A model generated the notes under the pieces. That model did no database searches, was not told the DNA's origin, and saw only the letters and a program-made list of their open reading frames with translations. A DNA stretch of 64,000 bases from the NCBI RefSeq assembly GCF_036057275.1, contig NZ_CP107945.1:5394001-5458000 (forward strand). Reading direction: 5' to 3'. Position 1 is the stretch's first letter. Each line of letters opens with the position of its first letter. A program made the position numbers and the translations under genes. Below, in pieces: positions 9,843-19,400 of the stretch. This stretch comes from Streptomyces sp. NBC_00390 (GTDB lineage: Bacteria > Actinomycetota > Actinomycetes > Streptomycetales > Streptomycetaceae).

Positions 9843-10501
9843 CTGCTGACGTCGTAGACCTTAGCACCCTGATCGGCGGGAGGAAAAATCGATATGCGGA
9901 CACTGCTGGAGGAGCCTGTGCGGGCGGCCCGCACGCACGCCCACAGCAGCACATCGGGGCCCGGCAGCCAGGGGTGCCGGGTGTCCGGGGCCACCACCCA
10001 GCGCGGCCCGGAACCCGCGCCCTCACCGGTGGCAGGGCTGGTCAGCGGCGGGATCGTGACGGCGTCCCCGGTGCCGTGGCACAGCAGCGGTGGCACGGCG
10101 TCCCCCCACTCCTCCCAGTCGAGCAGGGACGGCAGCCGCTGGGCGGTGCCGGGCGAGGCGAACAGCATCATGCGGCCGCGGTGCATCGCCACCGGCCCGG
10201 ATCCGGGGCCCTCGGACCACAGCTGGTCCAGCATCCGGCGGCCGAAGATGTCGGGCACGTTCACGACGTCGAAGGCGGTGCCGCAGGGGAGCACCGCGGG
10301 GGAGGTGGGGGTGGTCTCCCACAGGGCCAGGGCGGAGCGGGGATACGCCTCCGAGGAGACGAGCCAGCCGGCTCCGGGTGCGGTGACCTCGGCCGCGTGA
10401 TGACGGCTCTCCTCGCGCAGCAGGGCGAAGATGTCCGTCCGAGTCCGACGCTCCGGCTCGGAGGTGGCCAGCAGGGTTTCGTCTCGCAGCCATGCGCTCA
10501 T
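9833..10501 (-). CDS. Conserved hypothetical protein ending inside tRNA-Lys
   Basis: A 222-aa protein that I do not recognise with certainty. Segments such as AVLPCGTAFDVVNVPDIFGRR and GRMMLFASPGTAQRLPSL resemble the bifunctional primase/polymerase-like N-terminal folds common in actinobacteria. No catalytic Asp-x-Asp pair is evident, so this is weak. It has no signal peptide or membrane span. The TAG stop lies within the first bases of the downstream tRNA-Lys gene (10-base overlap on the same strand), so mRNA and tRNA may come from one transcript. There is no strong ribosome-binding site before the ATG at 10501. Confidence 0.6.
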   Translation of the reverse strand: MSAWLRDETLLATSEPERRTRTDIFALLREESRHHAAEVTAPGAGWLVSSEAYPRSALALWETTPTSPAVLPCGTAFDVVNVPDIFGRRMLDQLWSEGPGSGPVAMHRGRMMLFASPGTAQRLPSLLDWEEWGDAVPPLLCHGTGDAVTIPPLTSPATGEGAGSGPRWVVAPDTRHPWLPGPDVLLWACVRAARTGSSSSVRISIFPPADQGAKVYDVSRRR

Positions 10502-10660
10502 GTCGACAACATCTACCCGGAGTAACCATTTGGTTTCCCCGGGTTGGACGAAACGAGGACAGGTCGGGCTTCGGGGGAGTATCTTGTCCGGTCATATGCC
10601 ATGGGGGAGTGGTCCTGACCATTGACAGTGGCCGGTCGGCCCCCCGGTCCACAGCCATAC

Positions 10661-10685
10661 CCGGATCAGCTCGGACCTGATCCGG
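10661..10685 (-). terminator. Perfect 9-bp inverted repeat, likely terminator
   Basis: CCGGATCAG, a 7-base loop, then CTGATCCGG. It lies 36 bases past the end of the leftward gene at 10722 and has no T tail. The rest of 10502-10721 shows nothing else clear. Confidence 0.45.
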
Positions 10686-10721
10686 AACCACAGCCGGACC
10701 GGCTGCAAGGGAGCGGTCGAG

Positions 10722-11063
10722 CTACGAGGGTGCGGTGCCGCGCAGCAGATCGCGGCCGAACTCGATCATCTTCTTGGCGTAGTCCTCTGACCAGCCCGCC
10801 CGCTCGCCGATGTCCTGTGGCGTCAGCCGGTCGAAGCGGCGCGGGTCCGCGAGCTGGGCGGCCGCGATCGCCTGGTACTCCACCGCCCGGTCCGTCGCCG
10901 CGCGGAACGCCAGCGTCAGTTCCGTGGCCCTGGACAGGAGCTCCCGGGGGTCCTCGATCGACTCCAGGTCGAAGAAGTGCTCAGGGTCGGCGGCAGCCTC
11001 CGACGGCTCGAACAGCAGCGGGGACGGCCGCAGCCTGCGCTCGGTCCGCTCGGGTTCCGCCAT
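10722..11063 (-). CDS. Small conserved hypothetical protein
   Basis: A 113-aa acidic soluble protein. The ATG at 11063 is fixed by a strong AGGAGGAACGGAC just upstream. The C-terminal half (FDRLTPQDIGERAGWSEDYAKKMIEFG) looks like a small helix-turn-helix or helical bundle. The N-terminal half is charged and Pro/Ser-rich. I do not recognise the family. It is bracketed by two inverted-repeat terminators and so appears to be a single-gene unit. Confidence 0.65.
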   Translation of the reverse strand: MAEPERTERRLRPSPLLFEPSEAAADPEHFFDLESIEDPRELLSRATELTLAFRAATDRAVEYQAIAAAQLADPRRFDRLTPQDIGERAGWSEDYAKKMIEFGRDLLRGTAPS

Positions 11064-11166
11064 GTCCGTTCCTCCTCGCACCGTGGCCCGCGCTCCGGGG
11101 GCCGCCATCCATTGTCCCGCGCCTCGCAAGAGGGCCTCGCGGCCGGGGCCGTCCGGGGCATGAACC

Positions 11167-11200
11167 AGCCGCCCGGGCACCTTACGGTGCCCGGGCGGCT
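11167..11200. terminator. Strong terminator after the giant VCBS/LGFP gene
   Basis: AGCCGCCCGGGCACC and GGTGCCCGGGCGGCT form a perfect 15-bp stem with a TTAC loop, 39 bases beyond the stop of the leftward 1644-aa gene. Confidence 0.8.
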
Positions 11201-11238
11201 GTCAGCACGGATGTGTGGGATGCGTTACGCCGAACCGG

Positions 11239-14200
11239 TCACCAGGTGCCGGGTTCGGCGTGCCAGGACCGCTGCGGGTTCTCGAATCCGCCGTCTGCCC
11301 GGCCCGGGAAGGTGAAGGCCCGGGTGGCGCCGGTGGCGTAGTTGTACATGACCAGGACATCCGCCCGGCCGTCGCCGTCCGCGTCCCCGGTGACCGGAGT
11401 GCCGGAGCTGCTCGCGTACCAGCCGCCCGGCTGGGACTTCCAGCTCGTCAGCGGAGCGCCGAAGCCGCCGTCCGCCTTCGCGAGGAAGGTGTTCATCGAG
11501 GTCACGCCGTCGTCGTACCGGTACATCACCGCAGCGTCGGCGCGCTTGTCGCCGTTGTAGTCGCCGCTCGTGAGCTCGATCCGGTCCCGCTCCCAGGCGC
11601 CGGCGGCCGCGCTCCACGACTTGACAGGCTTGTCGAGGGTGCCGTCGGCCTTGGCGAGGAACGTCCACAGGGCCGCTTCGCCGTTGGCGTAGCCGTAGAA
11701 GGCGATCAGATCGGCACGGCCGTCGCCGTTGGAGTCACCCATCGTGTACCGGGCGTTCGTCGCCCACCAGTTGCCCTCGCCGGACATCCAGCCGCGGACG
11801 GGGTTGTCGAAACCGCCGTCGGCCCTGGCGAGGAACTTGTGGGCGCCTGTCTGGCCGTCGGAGTAGTCGTAGACGGCCGTCAGGTCGTCCTTCTTGTCGC
11901 CGTTGAGATCACCGGCCTGGATCGAGACGACCCGGTCCATGGACCAGCTGCCCTTGGGCAGCGCGGCGCTCTTGAGAGGCTTCATGCCGCCGCCCTTCTG
12001 GGTGATGAAGGACCACATCGCCACGGTCCCGTCCCCGTAGCCGTAGAACGCGGCGATGTCCGTGAGCCCGTCTCCGTTGAAGTCGCCCGAGGCCCACTTG
12101 GCCCGTGCGGCGTCGAAGCTGGCCCTCGCGCTCGTCCACACCTCCTTCGGCGGCCGGAACCCGCCGTCGCTCTCCGCGTCGAGGACATGGATGGCGGTGG
12201 AGGAGTTCCCGTAGTTGTAGACCGTGATCATGTCGCTGCGGCCGTCGCCGTTGACGTCGCCCGACAGGTCGGTGCGCAGGTGAGCCGTACGGTCGTCCGG
12301 CTTGTGCTCGGTGGTGACGCCACTGGTGCGGTTCCAGCGGATGTAGCCGTTCTCGAAGTCGGCCCGGACGCCGCCGGTCACCTCGTACTCGCCCGAGGTG
12401 GGGAAGCCGAGCCAGCTGTTCTCCGACTTGAGGGAGATCCACTTGGACTGGATGGCGTTGTGCACCGGCCAGGCGCCGGTCTGCTTGCTCCAGTAGATCG
12501 ACGAGCTGTACGTGTCCTCGTCACGGAACTGGAAACGCTGGTACGCGCCGGCCTTGGGCGTGGTCGCCTTCTCGTCACCGGTGGGGTAGCCCATGAACCT
12601 GGGGCCGCCTAGCTGCCGGTACTTGGCGTAGATGGCGCCGTGGACCTCGTGTGCGCCGATCGGCTGCGTGTAGTAGATCGCGCTGGGCCTGCCCGCCTTG
12701 CTGAAGGTGTTGAAGCGGCCGACCCCGTCACTGGTGGGGCGCTCGTCCGCGGTCGGGTAGCCGAGGAGGCCGCCCTCCCGGCCCAGCTCGGTCCACTTGA
12801 CCCAGATGGAGCCGTGGACCTCCCACGCACCGGTGTCCGGGCTCCAGTAGATCGACCGGTTGGCGGTGGTCGTCTTGGGAGCCGCGAAGTGCGTGTAGCG
12901 GCCGGTCTTGTCGGGCGCGGTCACGATGTCGGTGGTGGGGTAGCCGAAGCCGGCCGGCCCGCCGAGGGCCTTGTACTTGGCCAGGATCGGCCCGCACAGG
13001 CTGCGCTTGCCGGTGTCCTTCGACTCGAAGGTCTCGCAGGTGCCCCACGGCGTGCCGCCGGTGACGAGCGGGCGGGCGGCGCCGAAGGCGGAACCGTCCT
13101 TGAGCGCCTGGCCGGGGAACTCGACGGCGCTTCCTTCGGCGTTACGGGCCCAGAGATCCGCGAAGCCGTCGTTCTCGAAGTCGCCGTTGGTGGACAGGTG
13201 AGGGTAGGCAGCAGCCGTGAAGCCGGAGCCGATGGACGCCGATCGCACCGAAGTATCCGCGTACACGGTCAGGTCGGCGAAGGTGACATCGCCGTCGACC
13301 GGGTTCTTCCGGCTGGTGTACTGGTGGATCCTGCCGCTCTTGGCGTCACGGGCCCACAGCTCGGGCAGGCCGTCCTTGTTGAGGTCGCCGGGCGCGAGCA
13401 GGGTCATGTCCTGCCAGTCGGCGTTGCCCAGGGAGACGGGCGCGACCTCGTCGAGCAGCGTGCTGACCTGGGGGCCCAGGTACAGCCACAGCTCCCCGCC
13501 CGACTTGACCAACAGGTCGGGGGTGTCGTTGTCGTCGACCTTGCCGTCGCCGTTGTCGTCGCTGAGGCTGCCGATGGAGAGCACCTGGTCGGCGTTGCGC
13601 CAGTGGTTGTCCTCCTCGGTAGTGACGTTCAGCTCCCAGCGCTCGGTGTCCTCACCGCCGAGCTCGCCGTCACCGCGGTTGGCGTAGACCCAGAGCTCCT
13701 TGAACATCGGGTCCTCCTGGCCGGGGCGCAGGGCGACGAGGTCCTCGTAGTAGTCCTCGTTCCAGCTGCCGCGGTGGGTGATGGAGCTGTTCCCGAAGGA
13801 GGCCTCGTCGGCCTGCCGTCCCACGCCGAACTTGCCGTTGGCCTGGCCCGGGTGGATCCACAGCGCGTTGCTGCCCGGGTCGACGGTCCACAGGTCGACG
13901 GTGGTGTCGCCGTTGAGGTCACCGGGCTTGTCCCGTTCCGGTGCCCGGGTCGGGTAGAAGAGGTAGGTCCTGAGGTCCGAGCGGTTGCCGGCGGCGTCGA
14001 GGCTGCGGACGTACATGAACTGGGGGCCTGCGTTCAGCGGCTTGAAGGTCACCGGCTCCTTCGCGGGACCACCGGGCTTGGTGGCGTCCACGAAGTGTTC
14101 CTTGGTGTCCGAGTCGGTCCACCACACATAGCGCGTGACGTCGGTGACGCCGCCCGCCGTGAACATGAACTTGCCGTCCGTACGGGCCGGGTTGCCGTCC

Positions 14201-16173
14201 TTCTCGGCCGGGAACTCGTCCGAGGTGACACCCGGCAGCTTCGACGGCCGCGTCTTGTCGAGCGTGAAGGAGCACTTGCTGCCCCACGAGCCGCTGCCCG
14301 CCCCGTCGTGGACCCTGACGTTCCACCAGTAGGTGCCGGAGTTCAGCGTCTTGGCGTCGATACGGAGGCTGGCGACCGTGCCGCGGCTGAAGTCACGCCT
14401 CGCCTTGACCGGTGTGTCGTCCCCGGCCGGGGCGTAGTTGAACTCCACCGAGAGGTTCTTGTCCTCGGCATCGTTGACCTTTGCACGCAGCGTGACATAG
14501 TCCGTGGTGCCGAAGGTGCCGCCCGTGCAGGGGACGGACGGGTCGGTGGACTGGTCCTTCGGCCTGTCCGGGAGGGTGTTCAGATACGTCGAGACCCGCA
14601 CCGAGTTGGGGTCGAACTTCCGCCAGGAAGTGTCGACCGCGCTGCTCTTGGAAGTCAGCACGAAGGCCCAGGAACCCCATTTGCCCTTGGCGGCCCTGCT
14701 GATCGCGGACGTCACGTCGAACTCGACGAGACCGGCGCTGTCGGCAGGGCAGTTACGGCCGCCGAAGGACTCGCCCGAGGAGTCGACGACGCTTCCCCAA
14801 TCGGGCTGCCTGTTCCACGTGATGTTCGTGGGAAGGGATTTGCCGATGTCACGGACGAGGAGCTCGCCCGACTTGCACGACCACGAACCGGCGTGGGTCT
14901 GCTTGATCCGCAGCGTCGATTTGATGATCTGCTTGCCCCACACATTGCCGGTGGCGACCCGGAAATAGGTGTTGGCGCGTACGGTTCCGCCGCGCTGGGT
15001 GTCCTCGGCCACACCGACCCGGGCGAAATCGGAGATCGTTCCGCCGTTCCAGTAGACCGTGTCGTCGGAGCTGGGGTACGCGCTGTGCTTGTACGCGATC
15101 GACCAGGCGTTCTTCCACGCGTCCTTGGCCCACATCGGGTCGATGACGACGGGGTAGACGGTGTCCTGGCCTCGCAGCAGCTCTTTGTCCGGTCGCAGGG
15201 TGAGCGTCCGGTCCGTCAGACCGACGCCGATGGCGGCCTGACGGGAGCCCTCGGTCGCGCCATCGAGCGTTTCGGGCAGTGGACGGGGGTCGGTGTCCCC
15301 TGCGGCGGCGGACCGCGCCGACCGGGCCTTCGGGGACGCCGCAGCCTTCGCGGTCTTCGAGGCGCCGGCGACGGGACGCACGTCCTCGGATCCTGCCGAG
15401 TCCCACATCCGCGGCTGCGGAGCCGAGAAGACGGCCGTGCCGGTGGGGTCGAGGGCCTGGAGCTCGCCGTTCTCACCCGTCTTGACGTCGAGTCCCTTGT
15501 GCTCGATGCCGAAGGTGATGTTCTCGAGCTCGGGGTTCTTCGCGGCCTCCGCGTTCTTCACCACCAAGGCGTGGGAGAAGGAGTCCACGTCGGCCTTGGC
15601 GGTCAGGTCGACGCCGGGCAGCACGTTCGTGTACGTCGCCGTGTCGCCGGAGACCTTCGGCTCGGGGAGCTTGCCCGGCCAGGTCAGGGACAGCTCACGG
15701 CCGTCCCTGACCATCGTGGCGAAGGCCCCGTCGCCTCCGCCGGAGAGCGAGACGGACATTCCGGTTGCCTTGGGCGCGACCCGGCCGTCCTCCCTGACGG
15801 AAAGGTGCGGATCGACGGGTACCAGATTTCCGTTCTGCCGTACCCGGACCGGAATGAGCGCCCGGTCCACGGTGAATGTTCCGTCCGGGTTCGCGAACAC
15901 CTCGTCGGTCTCGGTCCGCCGGGAAACAATTTCGACACGCTTTCCGGTCTCGGCGGCCTTCTTTGTGGCCTGATCGCCTTCCGCGCGCTGCTTTTCCGCA
16001 AGGCTCTGTGAGGAATCTGACCGGTTCGCTGATCCGGTTCGTTCCGCAGCGGTCGCGTCAAAAGATGGAAGGGTCACCATTCCTGCGGAAAGGGCGATCA
16101 GCAGGGCAGCCGATATCGCTCTTCTCCCGGTCCCCCCGGGGTCGTTGACGACCCCTCTCGGTGTACTGCTCAT
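11239..16173 (-). CDS. Giant secreted DNRLRE / VCBS (FG-GAP) / LGFP-repeat protein
   Basis: 1644 aa, start ATG at 16173. There is a long signal peptide (AISAALLIALSAGMVTLPS, about 18-43). A beta-rich part contains the DNRLRE-like region (about 340-535, starting YPVVIDPMWAKDAWKN), a structural module of large surface proteins. A first VCBS block (about 755-1010) holds DxNxDG loops such as GDLNGDTTVDLW. Four LGFP repeats follow (about 1060-1260), for example KYKALGGPAGFGYPTTD. LGFP repeats occur in cell-envelope proteins of actinobacteria. Six C-terminal VCBS repeats (about 1300-1644) have calcium-loop motifs such as GDSNGDGRADLIAFYGY. It is divergent from the RHS toxin gene and may be its surface or delivery partner. 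Confidence 0.85.
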   Translation of the reverse strand: MSSTPRGVVNDPGGTGRRAISAALLIALSAGMVTLPSFDATAAERTGSANRSDSSQSLAEKQRAEGDQATKKAAETGKRVEIVSRRTETDEVFANPDGTFTVDRALIPVRVRQNGNLVPVDPHLSVREDGRVAPKATGMSVSLSGGGDGAFATMVRDGRELSLTWPGKLPEPKVSGDTATYTNVLPGVDLTAKADVDSFSHALVVKNAEAAKNPELENITFGIEHKGLDVKTGENGELQALDPTGTAVFSAPQPRMWDSAGSEDVRPVAGASKTAKAAASPKARSARSAAAGDTDPRPLPETLDGATEGSRQAAIGVGLTDRTLTLRPDKELLRGQDTVYPVVIDPMWAKDAWKNAWSIAYKHSAYPSSDDTVYWNGGTISDFARVGVAEDTQRGGTVRANTYFRVATGNVWGKQIIKSTLRIKQTHAGSWSCKSGELLVRDIGKSLPTNITWNRQPDWGSVVDSSGESFGGRNCPADSAGLVEFDVTSAISRAAKGKWGSWAFVLTSKSSAVDTSWRKFDPNSVRVSTYLNTLPDRPKDQSTDPSVPCTGGTFGTTDYVTLRAKVNDAEDKNLSVEFNYAPAGDDTPVKARRDFSRGTVASLRIDAKTLNSGTYWWNVRVHDGAGSGSWGSKCSFTLDKTRPSKLPGVTSDEFPAEKDGNPARTDGKFMFTAGGVTDVTRYVWWTDSDTKEHFVDATKPGGPAKEPVTFKPLNAGPQFMYVRSLDAAGNRSDLRTYLFYPTRAPERDKPGDLNGDTTVDLWTVDPGSNALWIHPGQANGKFGVGRQADEASFGNSSITHRGSWNEDYYEDLVALRPGQEDPMFKELWVYANRGDGELGGEDTERWELNVTTEEDNHWRNADQVLSIGSLSDDNGDGKVDDNDTPDLLVKSGGELWLYLGPQVSTLLDEVAPVSLGNADWQDMTLLAPGDLNKDGLPELWARDAKSGRIHQYTSRKNPVDGDVTFADLTVYADTSVRSASIGSGFTAAAYPHLSTNGDFENDGFADLWARNAEGSAVEFPGQALKDGSAFGAARPLVTGGTPWGTCETFESKDTGKRSLCGPILAKYKALGGPAGFGYPTTDIVTAPDKTGRYTHFAAPKTTTANRSIYWSPDTGAWEVHGSIWVKWTELGREGGLLGYPTADERPTSDGVGRFNTFSKAGRPSAIYYTQPIGAHEVHGAIYAKYRQLGGPRFMGYPTGDEKATTPKAGAYQRFQFRDEDTYSSSIYWSKQTGAWPVHNAIQSKWISLKSENSWLGFPTSGEYEVTGGVRADFENGYIRWNRTSGVTTEHKPDDRTAHLRTDLSGDVNGDGRSDMITVYNYGNSSTAIHVLDAESDGGFRPPKEVWTSARASFDAARAKWASGDFNGDGLTDIAAFYGYGDGTVAMWSFITQKGGGMKPLKSAALPKGSWSMDRVVSIQAGDLNGDKKDDLTAVYDYSDGQTGAHKFLARADGGFDNPVRGWMSGEGNWWATNARYTMGDSNGDGRADLIAFYGYANGEAALWTFLAKADGTLDKPVKSWSAAAGAWERDRIELTSGDYNGDKRADAAVMYRYDDGVTSMNTFLAKADGGFGAPLTSWKSQPGGWYASSSGTPVTGDADGDGRADVLVMYNYATGATRAFTFPGRADGGFENPQRSWHAEPGTW

Positions 16174-16455
16174 ATGGATTCTTTCCCGCCCGTTTCTTTA
16201 CGTGCAGTGGTCAATAGGCGCAGGGCGGCGCACGAACATGTCGGAGCGGAGCATTCCGCTTTTCCCCCGGATCGCGTCCCGTCGCTCAGTGTGACGAATG
16301 GCGAGCGCGCACCCCCTCCGTGCTTTCTAGCAGGCCCGACCGGACGTACGCGACCCCGCCCCATAACAGGTGGCCTCGTCGGAAAGTGTGAGAACCCGGT
16401 GGTAACTTTGTAACGACTGTTTTTGATTTACGGGGGATGGAGTGGGGAAATCTCT
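16174..16455. promoter_or_regulatory. Shared divergent control region of the two giant secreted-protein genes
   Basis: These 282 bases lie between the VCBS/LGFP gene and the RHS toxin gene. The toxin-proximal end is noticeably AT-richer (GGTAACTTTGTAACGACTG and a run of T around 16405-16430), the likely position of a promoter. No operator is identifiable. Confidence 0.45.
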
Positions 16456-19400
16456 ATGCCAAAACGGGGTGGGCACACCTATGTCCACAGACGAATACGT
16501 ATGGCAATGCGCTGGTCACTGCCCGCGCTCGCCACGTCTCTGCTGCTGACCGGACTTCCGGCGATGACGCCGGACGCGCAGGCGGCCGGCGGCTCCCTGC
16601 CCGAGCTGCAGAAACTCGTGAATGTGCCGGGCAAACCGGCAAAGGGCGGCAAGGCCGGGACCGGCGCGAAGAACCGGATTCCGAAGCGCACTTGGAACGG
16701 CAATCCCGCGGTGGTCTGGCCGAAGGCCGGCGCCGCGGAAGTCACCGTTCCGGTCGAGGATGCCGCGCGGGTGAAGGCCGGCTCGCTGCCGGTGCGCCTG
16801 TCCGCCCCGGAGCGCGGACCGAAGGGCCGGAAGGCGCAGAGCCGGAACGCCCCGGTCGAGAAGCCTCAGCAGGTCACCGCCGAGGTCGAGCTGGCGGACC
16901 GTACGGCAGCGCAGAAGGCGGGCCTGGACGGCGTCCTGCTGAAGGTGCAGCGCACCGACAAGGCGTCCGGGCCGGCCCCGGTCTCGGTGGAGCTGGACTA
17001 CAAGGGCTTCCGCAACGCCTATGGCGGCAACTGGGGTTCGCGCCTGACGTTCGTCGCCCTGCCCGCCTGTGCGCTGACCACGCCACAGAAGGCCGAGTGC
17101 CAGAAGCGTACGCCGGTGACCACGGCCAATGACCCGGCCAAGGGCACCGTGACGGCGACCGTGCAGGCGCCGCCGGCGGCTGCCACCGCGAAGGCCAAGG
17201 CGGCCGCCCCGGCGGCACGTGCGGCAGCGGCCGCCCCTCGCGCGATGGCGCTGGCCGCCACCGCCGCGCCGTCCGGTCCCACCGGTGACTACCGCGCCAC
17301 CTCGCTGAGCCCGTCCGGCTCCTGGCAGGGCGGTGGCTCCTCGGGCGACTTCTCCTGGCAGTACCCGATGGAGATCCCCTCGTCGCTTGGCGGACCCGGC
17401 CCCAACCTGGGCCTGAGCTACTCCTCGTCCAGCGTCGACGGCCGGTCCTCGGCCTCCTCGCAGCAGGCCTCCTGGGTCGGCGACGGCTGGGACACGGGGG
17501 CGAACTACATCGAGCGCACCTACGTTCCCTGCTCCAACGACCGGAAGGAGGGCTCGGGTTACAACAACCCGAAGAACCCGACCGGTGACCTGTGCCAGGG
17601 CCCGCCGATGGTGACGCTGTCACTGAACGGCTCGTCCACCCAGCTCGTCCTGGACGACAAGGACAAGAAGTGGCGCCCGTCCAACGACGACGGCTCCCGT
17701 GTCGAGCTCCTCAAGGGCGCCGCCAACGGTGACACGGAGAAGGAGTACTGGCGCGTCACCACCATGCAGGGCGTGCAGTACTACTTCGGCAAGGAGCGGC
17801 TGACCGGCTGGGCGGACGGAAAGGCGGAGACCAACTCCACCTGGACCGTGCCGGTGTACGGCAACCACTCCGGCGAGCCGTGCCACAAGGCCGCGTACGC
17901 CGACTCGGTCTGCGACCAGGCCTGGCGCTGGAACCTCGACTACGCCGTGGACCCGCGCGGCAACGCGATGACGTACTGGTACGAGAAGGAGCGCAACCAC
18001 TACGGCTCCAACGTCACCGAGATGGGCAAGTCCACCGCTCGCGGCTACGACCGCGGCGGCTGGCTCAAGCGCATCTCGTACGGTCTGCGGGACGACAACC
18101 TCTTCGCCGCGGCCCCGGCCCAGATCGTCTTCGACGTCGCCGAGCGCTGCCTGAAGACGTCCTCGTTCGACTGCGCCGAGTCCAAGCTGACCTCCGAGGC
18201 CAAGTGGGAGGTCACCCGCAACTGGCCCGATGTCCCGGCCGACCAGCTGTGCGCCGCGGGCAAGGAGTGCAAGGACCGCTATGCGCCGACGTTCTTCACC
18301 CGCAAGCGCCTCACCGCCGTCACCACGCAGATCCTCAAGGCGGGCAAGCACGAGCCCGTCGACACCTGGACGCTGAACCAGGACTTCAAGTCCACCGGTG
18401 ACGGCGGCGTGGCCGGCGAGTACCCGCTCTGGCTCAACTCGGTCCAGCACACCGGAAAGAACGGCACCCCGGTCTCGCTGCCGCCGGTCGTCTTCGAGGG
18501 CAAGCAGCTCCCGAACCGCGTCGACAACGACGAGGACGGCAACCCGCCGTTCCTGCGCTGGCGCGTGGAGACCATTCAGACCGAGACCGGCGCCCGGATC
18601 GCGGTCAAGTACGCCCCGACCGAGTGCTCCACCGAGACGCCCAAGAAGCTGCCGGCCTCTCCGGAGACGAACACCCTGCGGTGCTACCCGGTCATCATCG
18701 AGGTCCCCGACCCGACGGACCCGACGGGCATCAAGAAGAAGTACTCGACCGACTGGTTCCACAAGCACCGCGTCGACCAGGTCCGTGAGGAGGACAAGAA
18801 CGGCACCTCGCCGACCAAGGAGACCAACTTCCAGTACCTCGGCGCTCCGGCCTGGGCCTACGACGACGACAGCGAACTGCTGAGCGAGAAGGCCCGCACC
18901 TGGTCGCAGTGGCGTGGCTACGCGAAGGTCCGCACCCTCGTCGGTGTCGCACCGGACAAGCGCTCGCAGGTCGAGAACCTGTACTTCCGCGGCATGGACG
19001 GCGACAAGCAGTCCGCCAAGGCCGGTGACAAGCGCTCGGTGCAGATCGAGGACAGCGAGGGCGGCAAGGTCGCCGACCACCGCCTGTTCGCCGGTCAGGT
19101 CCGCGAATCGCTGTACTTCGACGGCGAGGGAGGCCCGCTCCAGTCGGCCACCCTGTACACGCCGCGGGTCGACGGTCCCACCGCCACCCGTAAGCGGGCC
19201 GACGGGGCCGAGCCCCTGCAGGCCTGGCGGGGCGGCACCGCCAAGGTCGCCTCCCGCACGGTCCTCTCGGACAACCGGGGCATGCGCCGTACGGCCGTGG
19301 AGCACGAGTACGACAGCCAGGGAAGGCTCTCGCACACCACGGACCGCGGCGACCTGGCCAAGCAGGGTGACGAGTCCTGCCTGCGCTACGAGTACACCGA

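Noticed and set aside
12640..16011. Long plus-strand frame opposite the VCBS/LGFP gene
   Set aside because: The minus strand carries repeated DxNxDG and LGFP motifs. The plus frame reads as valine- and arginine-rich noise.
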